Positions 18,846 through 26,864 of a stretch of 64,000 nucleotides of DNA are shown piece after piece. The notes below the pieces were generated by a model. The model made no database searches. It worked only from the letters and a program-made list of their open reading frames with translations, and was not told the DNA's origin. The position numbers and the translations under genes were made by a program. Position 1 is the stretch's first letter, and each line of letters opens with the position of its first letter. This DNA comes from Firmicutes bacterium HGW-Firmicutes-2 (GTDB lineage: Bacteria; Bacillota; Clostridia; Lachnospirales; Vallitaleaceae): NCBI GenBank assembly GCA_002841495.1, contig PGZV01000005.1, positions 370,865 to 434,864 of the forward strand. Reading direction: 5' to 3'.

Positions 18846-19586
18846 ATGAAAATATTAGTCACAGGAGCAAAAGGTTTTATAGGAAAAAATCTAATAACAG
18901 AACTGAAAAACAGAAAATATACGGATATTTATGAATTTGACCAAGATACTGAACCATCTCTACTTGATGCGTATTGTAAAGATGCTGAATTTGTATTTCA
19001 TCTTGCTGGTGCATATCAACCAAAAGATCAATTAGAATTTATCGATGAGAATGTTGGATTTACTTCTATTTTGGTGAATACACTTAAAAAATATAAGAAT
19101 ACCTGCCCGGTCATGATATCATCGCCCATGCAAGTTGAACAAGATGATCCAGAAGATGAGAATGAAAAAGCAGGCGAAGATCTACTGATTAAATATGGGG
19201 CTGAATCAGAGGCAAAGATATTAGTCTATAGATTTCCATATATATTTGGAAAGTGGGGTAGGCCAAACTACAATAGTGTTGTAACAACATTCTGTTATAA
19301 CATATCACGTGAGTTACCAATTCATATGAATACTCCGGATGTAATGATGGATCTTGTGTATATTGATGATGTTGTAGTTGAGCTCATTCATGCATTAGAG
19401 GGTAAAGAGAATAGAGATAATTTATATTGCAAAGTTCCGACCGTTTATACCATAACACTTGGTGAAATAGTGGACTTGATTTTCTCATTTAAGAAAAGTA
19501 GAGATGATAAATCAGTTCCCGACACGTCGGATGCTTTTGCTAAAAAGCTTTATAATACATATCTAAGCTATCTGCCTGAGGATTAG
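18846..19586 (+). CDS. Truncated CapF-like sugar reductase (SDR domain only, catalytic dyad missing)
   Basis: Over 246 residues this follows the N-terminal half of CapF/WbjC, the bifunctional enzyme of UDP-N-acetyl-L-fucosamine synthesis. It has TGAKGFIGKN (7-16), RFPYIFGKWGRPNYNSV (about 129-145) and TLGEIVDLIFSFKKSR near 205-220, and ends at TYLSYLPED, just where CapF passes into its C-terminal cupin epimerase domain. The frame after the stop shows no cupin remnant. The site that is PYGESK in CapF reads PEDENE here, so both the Tyr and the Lys of the SDR YxxxK dyad are absent although the NAD(P) loop is intact. It may be an inactive binder or a decaying gene. AAGGTAG precedes the ATG. Confidence 0.7.
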   Translation: MKILVTGAKGFIGKNLITELKNRKYTDIYEFDQDTEPSLLDAYCKDAEFVFHLAGAYQPKDQLEFIDENVGFTSILVNTLKKYKNTCPVMISSPMQVEQDDPEDENEKAGEDLLIKYGAESEAKILVYRFPYIFGKWGRPNYNSVVTTFCYNISRELPIHMNTPDVMMDLVYIDDVVVELIHALEGKENRDNLYCKVPTVYTITLGEIVDLIFSFKKSRDDKSVPDTSDAFAKKLYNTYLSYLPED

Positions 19587-19735
19587 GTTAGTGGTCATGA
19601 CATAGTTACGAATTAAGGATTATGAGATATACATTTAGATTTGCTTCGATAATAGGTGAGGCGTAAATGGGGTGAGTCAAAATCAAGCAATTAGCCAATA
19701 TTATATCCTTCACGAGAATATTTGCGGGCTTTAGT

Positions 19736-20224
19736 GTGCTTTTTACTACGCCACTCTCATGGTGGTTCTATATAATTTATACTTACTGTGGCTTAACAGA
19801 TGTGGTGGATGGCATCGTGGCTCGAAGAACGCATACAGAGAGTAGTATGGGTGCTAAGCTTGACAGTATTGCTGATATGGTGCTCTTAATTGTGATTTTG
19901 TATAAGCTCGGACCTATGTTATGGTCAAGTGTTTCTGTGTGGATATGGTATTTTACAATTTTGATTGGACTCATTCGGATATCGGCTTATGTAATCGGTG
20001 CTGTTAAGTTCCATCAGTTCGCATCTTTACATCTCATCTCAAACAAAGCGACAGGACTTGTCTTATTTTTTGTACCTTACTTAATTCTAATTATGGATAT
20101 GAATATTGTTATGTTTTTGCTTATGATAGTGGCGATGTTATCATCTCTGGAAGAAGTATTGTGTGAAATAAAGGCGGAGGAGTTCAATCCGAATCTAAAA
20201 AGTTATTTTAAATGGATATCTTAA
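19736..20224 (+). CDS. CDP-alcohol phosphatidyltransferase family protein with a questionable start
   Basis: A membrane enzyme that joins a CDP-activated lipid to an alcohol. The signature D-xx-DG-xx-AR-x8-G-xxx-D-xxx-D is complete (DVVDGIVARR ... GAKLDSIAD) and several hydrophobic helices follow. The GTG used here is the first ordinary start in this frame, but the codons before it (19676-19735: KIKQLANIISFTRIFAGFSV) clearly encode the normal family N-terminus. The natural start would be ATG 19667, with AGGTGAGG at ideal spacing, but it reads ATG-GGG-TGA: an in-frame stop at codon 3. The gene is therefore either freshly inactivated, initiated at a non-standard codon such as ATT 19700, or affected by a sequencing error. 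The native substrate is unknown. Confidence 0.6.
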   Translation: MLFTTPLSWWFYIIYTYCGLTDVVDGIVARRTHTESSMGAKLDSIADMVLLIVILYKLGPMLWSSVSVWIWYFTILIGLIRISAYVIGAVKFHQFASLHLISNKATGLVLFFVPYLILIMDMNIVMFLLMIVAMLSSLEEVLCEIKAEEFNPNLKSYFKWIS

Positions 20225-20290
20225 AAATATGAAGTTAAACCTAAAGAAATTAAGTCGTCCACAATTTTGCCTAAGAATACGAGGTAGATT

Positions 20291-21979
20291 ATGCTTATTG
20301 AACTATCACAAAGTCTTATTAATAAACTGGGTATTATTGTCTTATCAGCTTTTTTGTTGTCAAAATCCACATTTTTTAAACGCTATATTCTCAAAAAGAA
20401 GTTAACCCTAGGAGACAAGATCTTATTTTCTTTTTTATTTGGTTTTGTTGGCATTATTGGCACTTATTCAGGTATTCCAGTGGATGATGCCATTGCTAAT
20501 TCTCGTTCTATCGGTGTTATTGTTGCTGGACTCTTTGGTGGACCAGCCGTAGGAATCGGCGCGGGTTTGATTGCAGGTATACACCGAATGATTATTCCTG
20601 TAGGACGTTTTACGGCGATTGCATGCGGGATATCAACAATATTAGGTGGGGTGATTGCCGGCTACTTCAAGAAATATGTGGATACAAAGCCCAACAAATG
20701 GATATTTGGATTCTTATTAGCGATACTCATTGAATCCCTGCAAATGCTTATAATCTTGCTACTTGCGAAACCTTTTTCTCAGGCGCTTGATTTGGTTCAA
20801 CTGATCTTTTTGCCCATGACGTTTATTAATGCATTTGGCACGGCTGCCTTTATTCTATTAATTCAACAAATATATGAAGAAAACGATCGTATAGGTGCAG
20901 TAAAAGCACAGCTTGCCCTAAGTATTGCCAATCAAACGCTTCCTATTCTAAGAAATGGTCTAACAGAAAAATCAAGTCTAGCTGCGGCAAAAATTATATA
21001 TGAAGCAACGGGTGTGGATGCTGTTTCATTTACCAATACAAAGTCGATATTAGCACATGTTGGTGTTGGCGATGATCATCATAAAGTGAGTAATCACATC
21101 TATACAAGTATTACAAAAAAAGCAATGATTTCTAAAAGTTATATTATAGGACAATACCAAGCAGATATCGAATGCCCTGATACGACCTGTCATTTAAAAG
21201 CGTGTATTGTTGTACCACTTCTTATCAAGGATCATGTGATTGGTACATTAAAGCTGTACAAAACCATCGAAAACAGCATTACATCTTCTGATATTGAGTT
21301 AGCTAAAGGGTTGGCCCATCTTTTTGCTACTCAACTAGAGTTAAGTGAGATTTACTACCAAAAGGAACTTCTAAACAAAGCGGAGCTTAAAGCTTTACAA
21401 GCTCAGATTCAACCCCACTTTCTCTTTAATGCGCTCAATACCATAGTCTCTTTTTGTCGTACAGATGCACTTAAAGCTAGGGAACTATTGATGCAACTGA
21501 GTTATTATTTGAGAAATAGTTTTAATACTACGGGAGAGTTTATTCCACTTTCACAGGAATTAAAACATATTGAAAGTTATCTAAGTATAGAACAAGCTCG
21601 ATTTTCTGAGCGTCTTGAAGTTGAGTACAATATTGAGTCGGATACGGAATGTCTTGTTCCTCCATTAATTCTGCAACCCATTGTAGAGAATGCATTAAAG
21701 CATGGTATCATGTCAACCAATTTAGGTGGCAAACTAGAAATTCATGCTTATAAAGAAAAAAGTACAATATACATACAGGTAAAAGATAATGGTGTAGGCA
21801 TGACACAAGAAAAAGTCAAAGCTATTTTGGAAGGTACAGATCAAACAGCTGGAATAGGCATAACAAATGTAAACAATCGTCTTAAAAGTATTTATGGAAC
21901 GACCCTACAAATAGAGAGTCAGGTTAATCAAGGCACCTCAATGGTTCTCATTTTCCCTTTAGGAGGTGAAGTGCAATGA
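20291..21979 (+). CDS. LytS-family sensor histidine kinase
   Basis: A membrane sensor of 562 residues: an N-terminal 5TM-5TMR_LYT membrane region (about 1-190, with the Gly-rich GVIVAGLFGGPAVGIGAG motif), a GAF domain (about 215-355), a His_kinase domain with QPHFLFNALNT (phospho-acceptor H376), and an HATPase domain with VENALKHG and the G-boxes DNGVGM and GIGITNVNNR. It overlaps its LytTR regulator by 4 bases (ATGA). Relatives such as BtsS/YehU and B. subtilis LytS sense extracellular pyruvate and control pyruvate transport, which fits the CstA-type transporter gene next door. GAGGTAG lies just before the ATG. Confidence 0.9.
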   Translation: MLIELSQSLINKLGIIVLSAFLLSKSTFFKRYILKKKLTLGDKILFSFLFGFVGIIGTYSGIPVDDAIANSRSIGVIVAGLFGGPAVGIGAGLIAGIHRMIIPVGRFTAIACGISTILGGVIAGYFKKYVDTKPNKWIFGFLLAILIESLQMLIILLLAKPFSQALDLVQLIFLPMTFINAFGTAAFILLIQQIYEENDRIGAVKAQLALSIANQTLPILRNGLTEKSSLAAAKIIYEATGVDAVSFTNTKSILAHVGVGDDHHKVSNHIYTSITKKAMISKSYIIGQYQADIECPDTTCHLKACIVVPLLIKDHVIGTLKLYKTIENSITSSDIELAKGLAHLFATQLELSEIYYQKELLNKAELKALQAQIQPHFLFNALNTIVSFCRTDALKARELLMQLSYYLRNSFNTTGEFIPLSQELKHIESYLSIEQARFSERLEVEYNIESDTECLVPPLILQPIVENALKHGIMSTNLGGKLEIHAYKEKSTIYIQVKDNGVGMTQEKVKAILEGTDQTAGIGITNVNNRLKSIYGTTLQIESQVNQGTSMVLIFPLGGEVQ

Positions 21980-22731
21980 TTAAAGTTATACTTGTTGACG
22001 ATGAAAGGCCGGCACTAGAAGAATTAACTTACCTACTTAAAGGTTATGAAGACATTCAAATTCTTGGAACATACACAGATCCGATGATTGCACTGACTGA
22101 ACTTCATAAGACTAAGGTAGATGCCGTGTTCCTTGATGTTTCAATGCCTGAAATGGATGGGTTAAGATTGGCAAAAGAAATAATGAAATTATCTTTACCG
22201 CCACTGATTGTTTTTGCGACTGCTTTTGATGAACATGCCATACAGGCCTTTGACATTCATGCCATCGACTATATATTAAAGCCTCTAAATGAGGATCGAT
22301 TTGATCGGACCATTCAAAGAATTCAAGATCAATTAAAAAACCAAAACAATCAAACGCTTTCAATTAAAGATTTAATTACGAATACGCTTCAACCAAGATA
22401 TGATAGATTACCAGTTTGGAAAAATGATCGAATCTACCTGATTAGTAAGTCGGATATCCTATTTTGCACAACAAATGACAATGAAACAAATATTGTAATA
22501 AAAAAAGAACGATATATAGTTTTAGAAACACTCAGCGAATTAGAATTACAATTAGATGAAAAAAACTTCTTTCGTTGCCATAGAAGTTTTCTTATTAATC
22601 TAGATGCGATTGAAGAAATCATTCCATGGTTCAACAACACCTATGCGGTTAAATTATTAGACTATGAAGAATATATACCCGTCAGTAGACGAAACACAAA
22701 GACTTTTAAGGGTTTAATTAATATGAAATGA
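21976..22731 (+). CDS. LytTR-family response regulator
   Basis: A 251-residue transcription regulator: a receiver domain (1-120) with phospho-acceptor D54 in FLDVSMPEMDG and conserved Lys in DYILKPLNEDRF, then a LytTR DNA-binding domain (about 145-250, with FFRCHRSFLINL). The start overlaps the kinase stop and has AGGAGGTG inside the kinase gene. It ends with a strong terminator, after which comes the transporter gene it probably activates. Confidence 0.92.
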   Translation: MIKVILVDDERPALEELTYLLKGYEDIQILGTYTDPMIALTELHKTKVDAVFLDVSMPEMDGLRLAKEIMKLSLPPLIVFATAFDEHAIQAFDIHAIDYILKPLNEDRFDRTIQRIQDQLKNQNNQTLSIKDLITNTLQPRYDRLPVWKNDRIYLISKSDILFCTTNDNETNIVIKKERYIVLETLSELELQLDEKNFFRCHRSFLINLDAIEEIIPWFNNTYAVKLLDYEEYIPVSRRNTKTFKGLINMK

Positions 22732-22788
22732 TGATATATGTACATATTTAACAATGCCATCTCATTTTTATAAAACCGCTTAGTAATT

Positions 22789-22816
22789 AAACACAACCAC
22801 TCAGGTTGTGTTTTTT
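22789..22816 (+). terminator. Rho-independent terminator of the LytS/LytTR operon
   Basis: A perfect 10-bp stem, AAACACAACC (22789-22798) and GGTTGTGTTT (22804-22813), 5-base loop and T-run to 22816. Confidence 0.9.
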
Positions 22817-22824
22817 GCATTTCA

Positions 22825-22863
22825 CCTAAAAATGTCCTAATTAAGATCTGATTATCATATAAT
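22825..22863 (+). promoter_or_regulatory. Probable activator-dependent promoter of the CstA-type transporter gene
   Basis: TATAAT (22858-22863) with a poor -35 region. Two CCTAA direct repeats (22825-22829 and 22836-22840) lie 11 bp apart, the second over the -35 position. Such tandem half-sites on one face of the helix are what a LytTR regulator would bind; the assignment is inferred. Confidence 0.4.
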
Positions 22864-22907
22864 CATTCCATAAACTAACCATAAAAAGGATTCTAAGGAG
22901 GATTATT

Positions 22908-24326
22908 ATGATTTCGTTTTTGCTTTCTATCATCGCATTAATTCTAGGCTATGTATTTTACGGTAAAGTTGTAGAAAAAATCTTTGGTGCTGATATTAGC
23001 AAACCAACACCTGCTGTTTCTATGGCGGATGGGGTTGACTATGTACCCATCGATACAAAAAAAGCATTTCTTATTCAATTTCTAAACATTGCTGGATTAG
23101 GACCAATATTTGGTGCGGTTGCGGGTGCTTATTGGGGACCATCCGCATTCTTATGGATTGTACTGGGTTCAATATTTGCCGGTGCAACACATGACTATTT
23201 TGCTGGTATGCTTTCTGTAAGACACAATGGTCAAACATTTGCTGAAATCGTAGGTCATTATCTTGGAACCTCTGCTAAAAATGCTATGCGAATATTCTCA
23301 GTTGTTTTGCTGATACTAGTGGGTGTTGTCTTTGTTAATGGGCCTGCCGGTTTACTGGAGAACCTCACGGGCATCCCAAGGCTTGGGTGGGTAGGCATCA
23401 TTATTGTCTATTACTTATTAGCGACTGTTTTGCCCATAGATAAGATTATCGGTCGCATATACCCTATATTTGGTGCAGCTTTATTGATCATGGGTGTAGG
23501 TATCATCGTAGGTGTTTTTGCCAAGGGTTATTCAATTCCTGAAATTCAGTTTAATAACTTACACCCAACCGGAAAAGCTATATTTCCCTATCTATTTATA
23601 ACAATAGCCTGTGGTGCTATTAGTGGCTTTCATGCAACACAATCTCCAATTATGGCACGCTGTATTTCTGACGAAAAACAAGGGCGCACTATATTCTACG
23701 GTGCTATGATTACAGAAGGAATCATTGCATTAATATGGGCCGCCGCTGCCATGGCATTTTTTGGTTCAACAGTGACTTTAGCAGAAGCCGGAGCGGCGGC
23801 AGTCGTTGTGAATACGATTTCAGTCTCTTTGCTCGGTACTTTTGGGGGTGCACTAGCAATTATAGGTGTTGTGGCCTGTCCGATTACTTCAGGAGATACC
23901 GCTTTTAGAAGTGCACGTTTAGCCATTGCGGATGCACTAAAGTTTAATCAATTGAAATTAAGTAACCGTTTTATTATTGCAGTTCCACTTTTTGCTATAG
24001 GTATCGCTTTATGCTTTATTGATTTTGCAATCATCTGGCGCTACTTTGCATGGGCGAATCAAACCTTAGCCATGGTTATGTTATGGGCAGCAGGTAGCTT
24101 CTTAGTACAGAACAAAAAGTTCCATTACATCTGTTCTCTTCCAGCAGCATTTATGACGGCAGTAACGGTTACTTATATCCTTATAGCACCTGAAGGATTA
24201 AAATTATCTGCAAGTATTGGTTATCCTGTTGGAATCTCAACCGCAGTCTTTGCATTTGTCTTCTTTCTATACAAGACATCAAAATATACTTTGAAAACGG
24301 ATGTAGATGAAGCAAAAGCTGCCTAA
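22908..24326 (+). CDS. cstA: CstA-family carbon starvation protein / peptide or pyruvate transporter
   Basis: A polytopic membrane protein of 472 residues with many hydrophobic helices and the CstA motifs GLGPIFGAVAGAYWGPSAF (about 64-82), GATHDYFAGMLSVRHNG and a Gly-rich central region. Its length fits the short clostridial CstA form, not the ~700-residue E. coli proteins. Family members take up peptides or, for BtsT, pyruvate by proton symport. AAGGAGG lies 8 bases before the ATG. It is directly downstream of a LytS/LytTR pair, the same arrangement by function as BtsSR-BtsT in E. coli, so pyruvate or a similar small carbon source is the likely cargo. Confidence 0.85.
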   Translation: MISFLLSIIALILGYVFYGKVVEKIFGADISKPTPAVSMADGVDYVPIDTKKAFLIQFLNIAGLGPIFGAVAGAYWGPSAFLWIVLGSIFAGATHDYFAGMLSVRHNGQTFAEIVGHYLGTSAKNAMRIFSVVLLILVGVVFVNGPAGLLENLTGIPRLGWVGIIIVYYLLATVLPIDKIIGRIYPIFGAALLIMGVGIIVGVFAKGYSIPEIQFNNLHPTGKAIFPYLFITIACGAISGFHATQSPIMARCISDEKQGRTIFYGAMITEGIIALIWAAAAMAFFGSTVTLAEAGAAAVVVNTISVSLLGTFGGALAIIGVVACPITSGDTAFRSARLAIADALKFNQLKLSNRFIIAVPLFAIGIALCFIDFAIIWRYFAWANQTLAMVMLWAAGSFLVQNKKFHYICSLPAAFMTAVTVTYILIAPEGLKLSASIGYPVGISTAVFAFVFFLYKTSKYTLKTDVDEAKAA

Positions 24327-24402
24327 TCAAGAAAAAGCTATTTAATCAAGATAAAGCCATCATTGACAAGCAAACCACTTTCAAGTCTACTTTTGAAAAA
24401 AC

Positions 24403-24437
24403 AAAGATGTCAGATCCTTAGGGGTTTGACGTCTTTT
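24403..24437 (+). terminator. Terminator of the cstA-type gene
   Basis: AAAGATGTCA (24403-24412) pairs with TGACGTCTTT (24427-24436) with one G-U pair; a T-rich tail follows. Confidence 0.75.
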
Positions 24438-24611
24438 CTTGCGTTTTATTAAAAACCTCTTGTTTAGGAATCGAGCAAGAAGTCCTATTTAATAAAGCTA
24501 TAAAATTAGACTATAAAAGTATAAATTCAGATTAGTAATGGTTTTAAAGCATGCTTTGGTGATGTATAATGAAAAGACATTGTAATAAACTTGAAGAAAT
24601 GCAGGTGTTTA

Positions 24612-25733
24612 ATGATGAATAAAAAATCAGGGTTCAATCCCATAAAGTTCATATTTGTAGTCCTTTGGTTAATCAGCATGGGCCTTATTGCGAACAATTA
24701 CTTCACTGACAAAGAGGATGTTGTTACAGACAGTAGCAAGGTGATTTCTCATATAGCCAGTCAGAGCAAGTTATTTACTTCGGACAAAAAAGATTTTATC
24801 AATTCTGAAGAGGAGCTAAAATCAGCGGTGATTGAGATGATTATGGCTTGGGAGCGTGAGCGGGAATTCATGATACCGGCACTTACTTATGAACAGGTAG
24901 AAAAAGGGATTCAGGATGCCATATCATCTATGAAGGATTACCCTGGATATTATTCAGCGGTAAGTTCTACGGAGTCAGCGACAAGTGATGTGTCATTGAC
25001 GCTTCGAATTAATTATAAGATTAGCAAAATAGATTTTGACGCCAGTGTCAAAAAAGCAGAAAGTATCATAGATGAGATTATTTATGAAGGCATGACGCCT
25101 TTTGAAAAGACATTGGCTATTCATGATTATTTGGTGGATCATATTGCCTATACAGATAACATTGAAGCTAGTGATGAGTTGATTTATACCATGTATGGCG
25201 CTTTGATTCACGGGGATGCGGTTTGTCAAGGGTATGCAGAGGCTTTTCAATATCTGTCAACTTTGGCAGATATTGAGAGCATCATTATTCAAGGTACGGC
25301 AGGTGGGCTGGCCCATGCATGGAATATGGTGAAGCTGGAAGATGAGTGGTACCATGTGGATACAACATGGGATGATCCGGTTATGCCGAATGGCACACAG
25401 GTAAAACGCTATGATTATCTGAATATAACCAGTGAGCAGATGAGCAAGGATCATCAGTACGATACAGACGATTACCCTGTTGCTACAGGTGAAAAGTATA
25501 ACTATTATATCTATATGGACCTCTATGCAAAGAATGAATCAGAGCTTATTGTACGACTACAAAGCCTTTTTGATGAGCAGAGTAACAAAATTGAGGTTAA
25601 AACCGGTTATAACATTGACCAGATATATGTGGAAGAGATATTAAGTCAAATACAGACAGGTTCTTACAAGAGCCTTCAGTACAGTGTGAATCAGGTGCAA
25701 AATACCATCACATTATCCGATATTATCTATTGA
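24612..25733 (+). CDS. Membrane-anchored or exported transglutaminase-like protein
   Basis: A 373-residue protein with one N-terminal membrane segment (about 8-28) that should place the rest outside the cell. The transglutaminase-like core has a full Cys-His-Asp triad: C205 (DAVCQGYAEAF), H235 (GLAHAWNMV) and D250 (HVDTTWDDP). Family members are cysteine proteases or cross-linking enzymes of the cell surface. ATG 24612 is preferred over an in-frame TTG at 24591 because AGGTG (24603-24607) lies 4 bases before it; a second ATG follows at 24615. A fragment of a close homologue of residues ~145-184 is found at 37970-38110. Confidence 0.8.
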   Translation: MMNKKSGFNPIKFIFVVLWLISMGLIANNYFTDKEDVVTDSSKVISHIASQSKLFTSDKKDFINSEEELKSAVIEMIMAWEREREFMIPALTYEQVEKGIQDAISSMKDYPGYYSAVSSTESATSDVSLTLRINYKISKIDFDASVKKAESIIDEIIYEGMTPFEKTLAIHDYLVDHIAYTDNIEASDELIYTMYGALIHGDAVCQGYAEAFQYLSTLADIESIIIQGTAGGLAHAWNMVKLEDEWYHVDTTWDDPVMPNGTQVKRYDYLNITSEQMSKDHQYDTDDYPVATGEKYNYYIYMDLYAKNESELIVRLQSLFDEQSNKIEVKTGYNIDQIYVEEILSQIQTGSYKSLQYSVNQVQNTITLSDIIY

Positions 25734-25802
25734 AAACTCAACTATTTCATAACTTTAACGTATTGCCCAAAGATAGGACGTCATATTGTGGCACTTTAAC
25801 AA

Positions 25803-25831
25803 TTGACATATGACATGTTTACCTCTATAAT
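25803..25831 (+). promoter_or_regulatory. Perfect sigma-A promoter of the kinase/GH13 operon
   Basis: TTGACA (25803-25808), exactly 17 bp, TATAAT (25826-25831): consensus at all 12 positions. A 10-bp palindrome AAAAGCTTTT (25841-25850) lies just after the expected start point and could be an operator. Confidence 0.88.
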
Positions 25832-25881
25832 TTCCTCATGAAAAGCTTTTCACAAAGGTCAGTAAGGAGGCGTAAGTACTT

Positions 25882-26844
25882 ATGAAGAAAAAATTAGGTG
25901 ACAAGTCGGATGCATTCCAATGGGTAGCACCCCAGTTGGTGGATTATGATAACATAAAAAAAGGAGATATGCCTGGAGATGTGATTCAGATACATACTGG
26001 GCATATTATGAAGGCGGAAGCGGTATTTCCTAAGCTATATCAGCTGGTTATGGATATACAAGAGTTACATTCCAATAATAAAGTGGTCATCTCCGTTCAT
26101 GGAGGTTCCGGCGTAGGTAAGTCAGAGATTGGGGCTTTATTGGCTTATTATTTCAATGATCTGGGTATAGGCACTTATATTTTATCTGGAGACAATTACC
26201 CTTATAGAATACCCAAACACAATGATCAGGAACGTCTTCGAATCTTCAGAGATAAGGGCCTTAAAGGGCTGGTTGAGCAAGGCGCTTATAACAAAGAACG
26301 GGGAGAAGTATTAAGGAAACTTCAGGAACTTAATCTAGATTTTGACCCGAATAAGGTAAAAGTGGATCCATGGTTGTTCATCTATCACCAAGAAGGACGT
26401 AAAGGTCTAGAAGGTTATCTTGGAACGGTTTCAGAGATTGATTTTGAGGAGATCAACCATATTATCGCACAGTTTAAAAATGGTAAAGAGAGTATTTTAC
26501 TTAAGAGAATGGGTCGTGAAGTGACAGATCTATGGTACGATAAAGTTGATTTCTCTAATATTAAAATCATGGTCATTGAATGGACCCACGGCAACAATGC
26601 TGATCTAATTGGTGTGGATATTCCGATTCTGCTGAACAGTACCCCTAGTGAGACATTAGAGCATCGTAGATTGCGTAATCGAGATGGTGGAACGGATAGT
26701 CCTTTTACGACTTTGGTTTTGGATATTGAACAGAAGTTACTTTTCTCTCAAGCACCACGAGCTAAGATTATTGTACTAAAGGACGGCGAGATTATAAACT
26801 ATGAACAGTACCGCCAAATCATGTTACAAGAGGGATTATTGTAG
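25882..26844 (+). CDS. P-loop kinase-like protein of unknown substrate
   Basis: A cytosolic 320-residue protein with Walker A GGSGVGKS (74-81) and a following LSGDNYPYRIPK stretch, in the position where uridine-kinase and APS-kinase-like enzymes hold their substrate aspartate. A later MVIEWTHGN segment (about 231-239) resembles a Walker B region, and HRRLRNRDGG (about 261-270) could be a lid. Such proteins are often labelled adenylylsulfate kinase, but there is no sulfate gene nearby. It lies 20 bases upstream of a GH13_18 sugar phosphorylase under one strong promoter, so a kinase for the free sugar or polyol released by the phosphorylase is a reasonable guess. AAGGAGG is 11 bases before the ATG. 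Confidence 0.55.
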   Translation: MKKKLGDKSDAFQWVAPQLVDYDNIKKGDMPGDVIQIHTGHIMKAEAVFPKLYQLVMDIQELHSNNKVVISVHGGSGVGKSEIGALLAYYFNDLGIGTYILSGDNYPYRIPKHNDQERLRIFRDKGLKGLVEQGAYNKERGEVLRKLQELNLDFDPNKVKVDPWLFIYHQEGRKGLEGYLGTVSEIDFEEINHIIAQFKNGKESILLKRMGREVTDLWYDKVDFSNIKIMVIEWTHGNNADLIGVDIPILLNSTPSETLEHRRLRNRDGGTDSPFTTLVLDIEQKLLFSQAPRAKIIVLKDGEIINYEQYRQIMLQEGLL

Positions 26845-26864
26845 AAGAGCCAAGGAGGCATATC

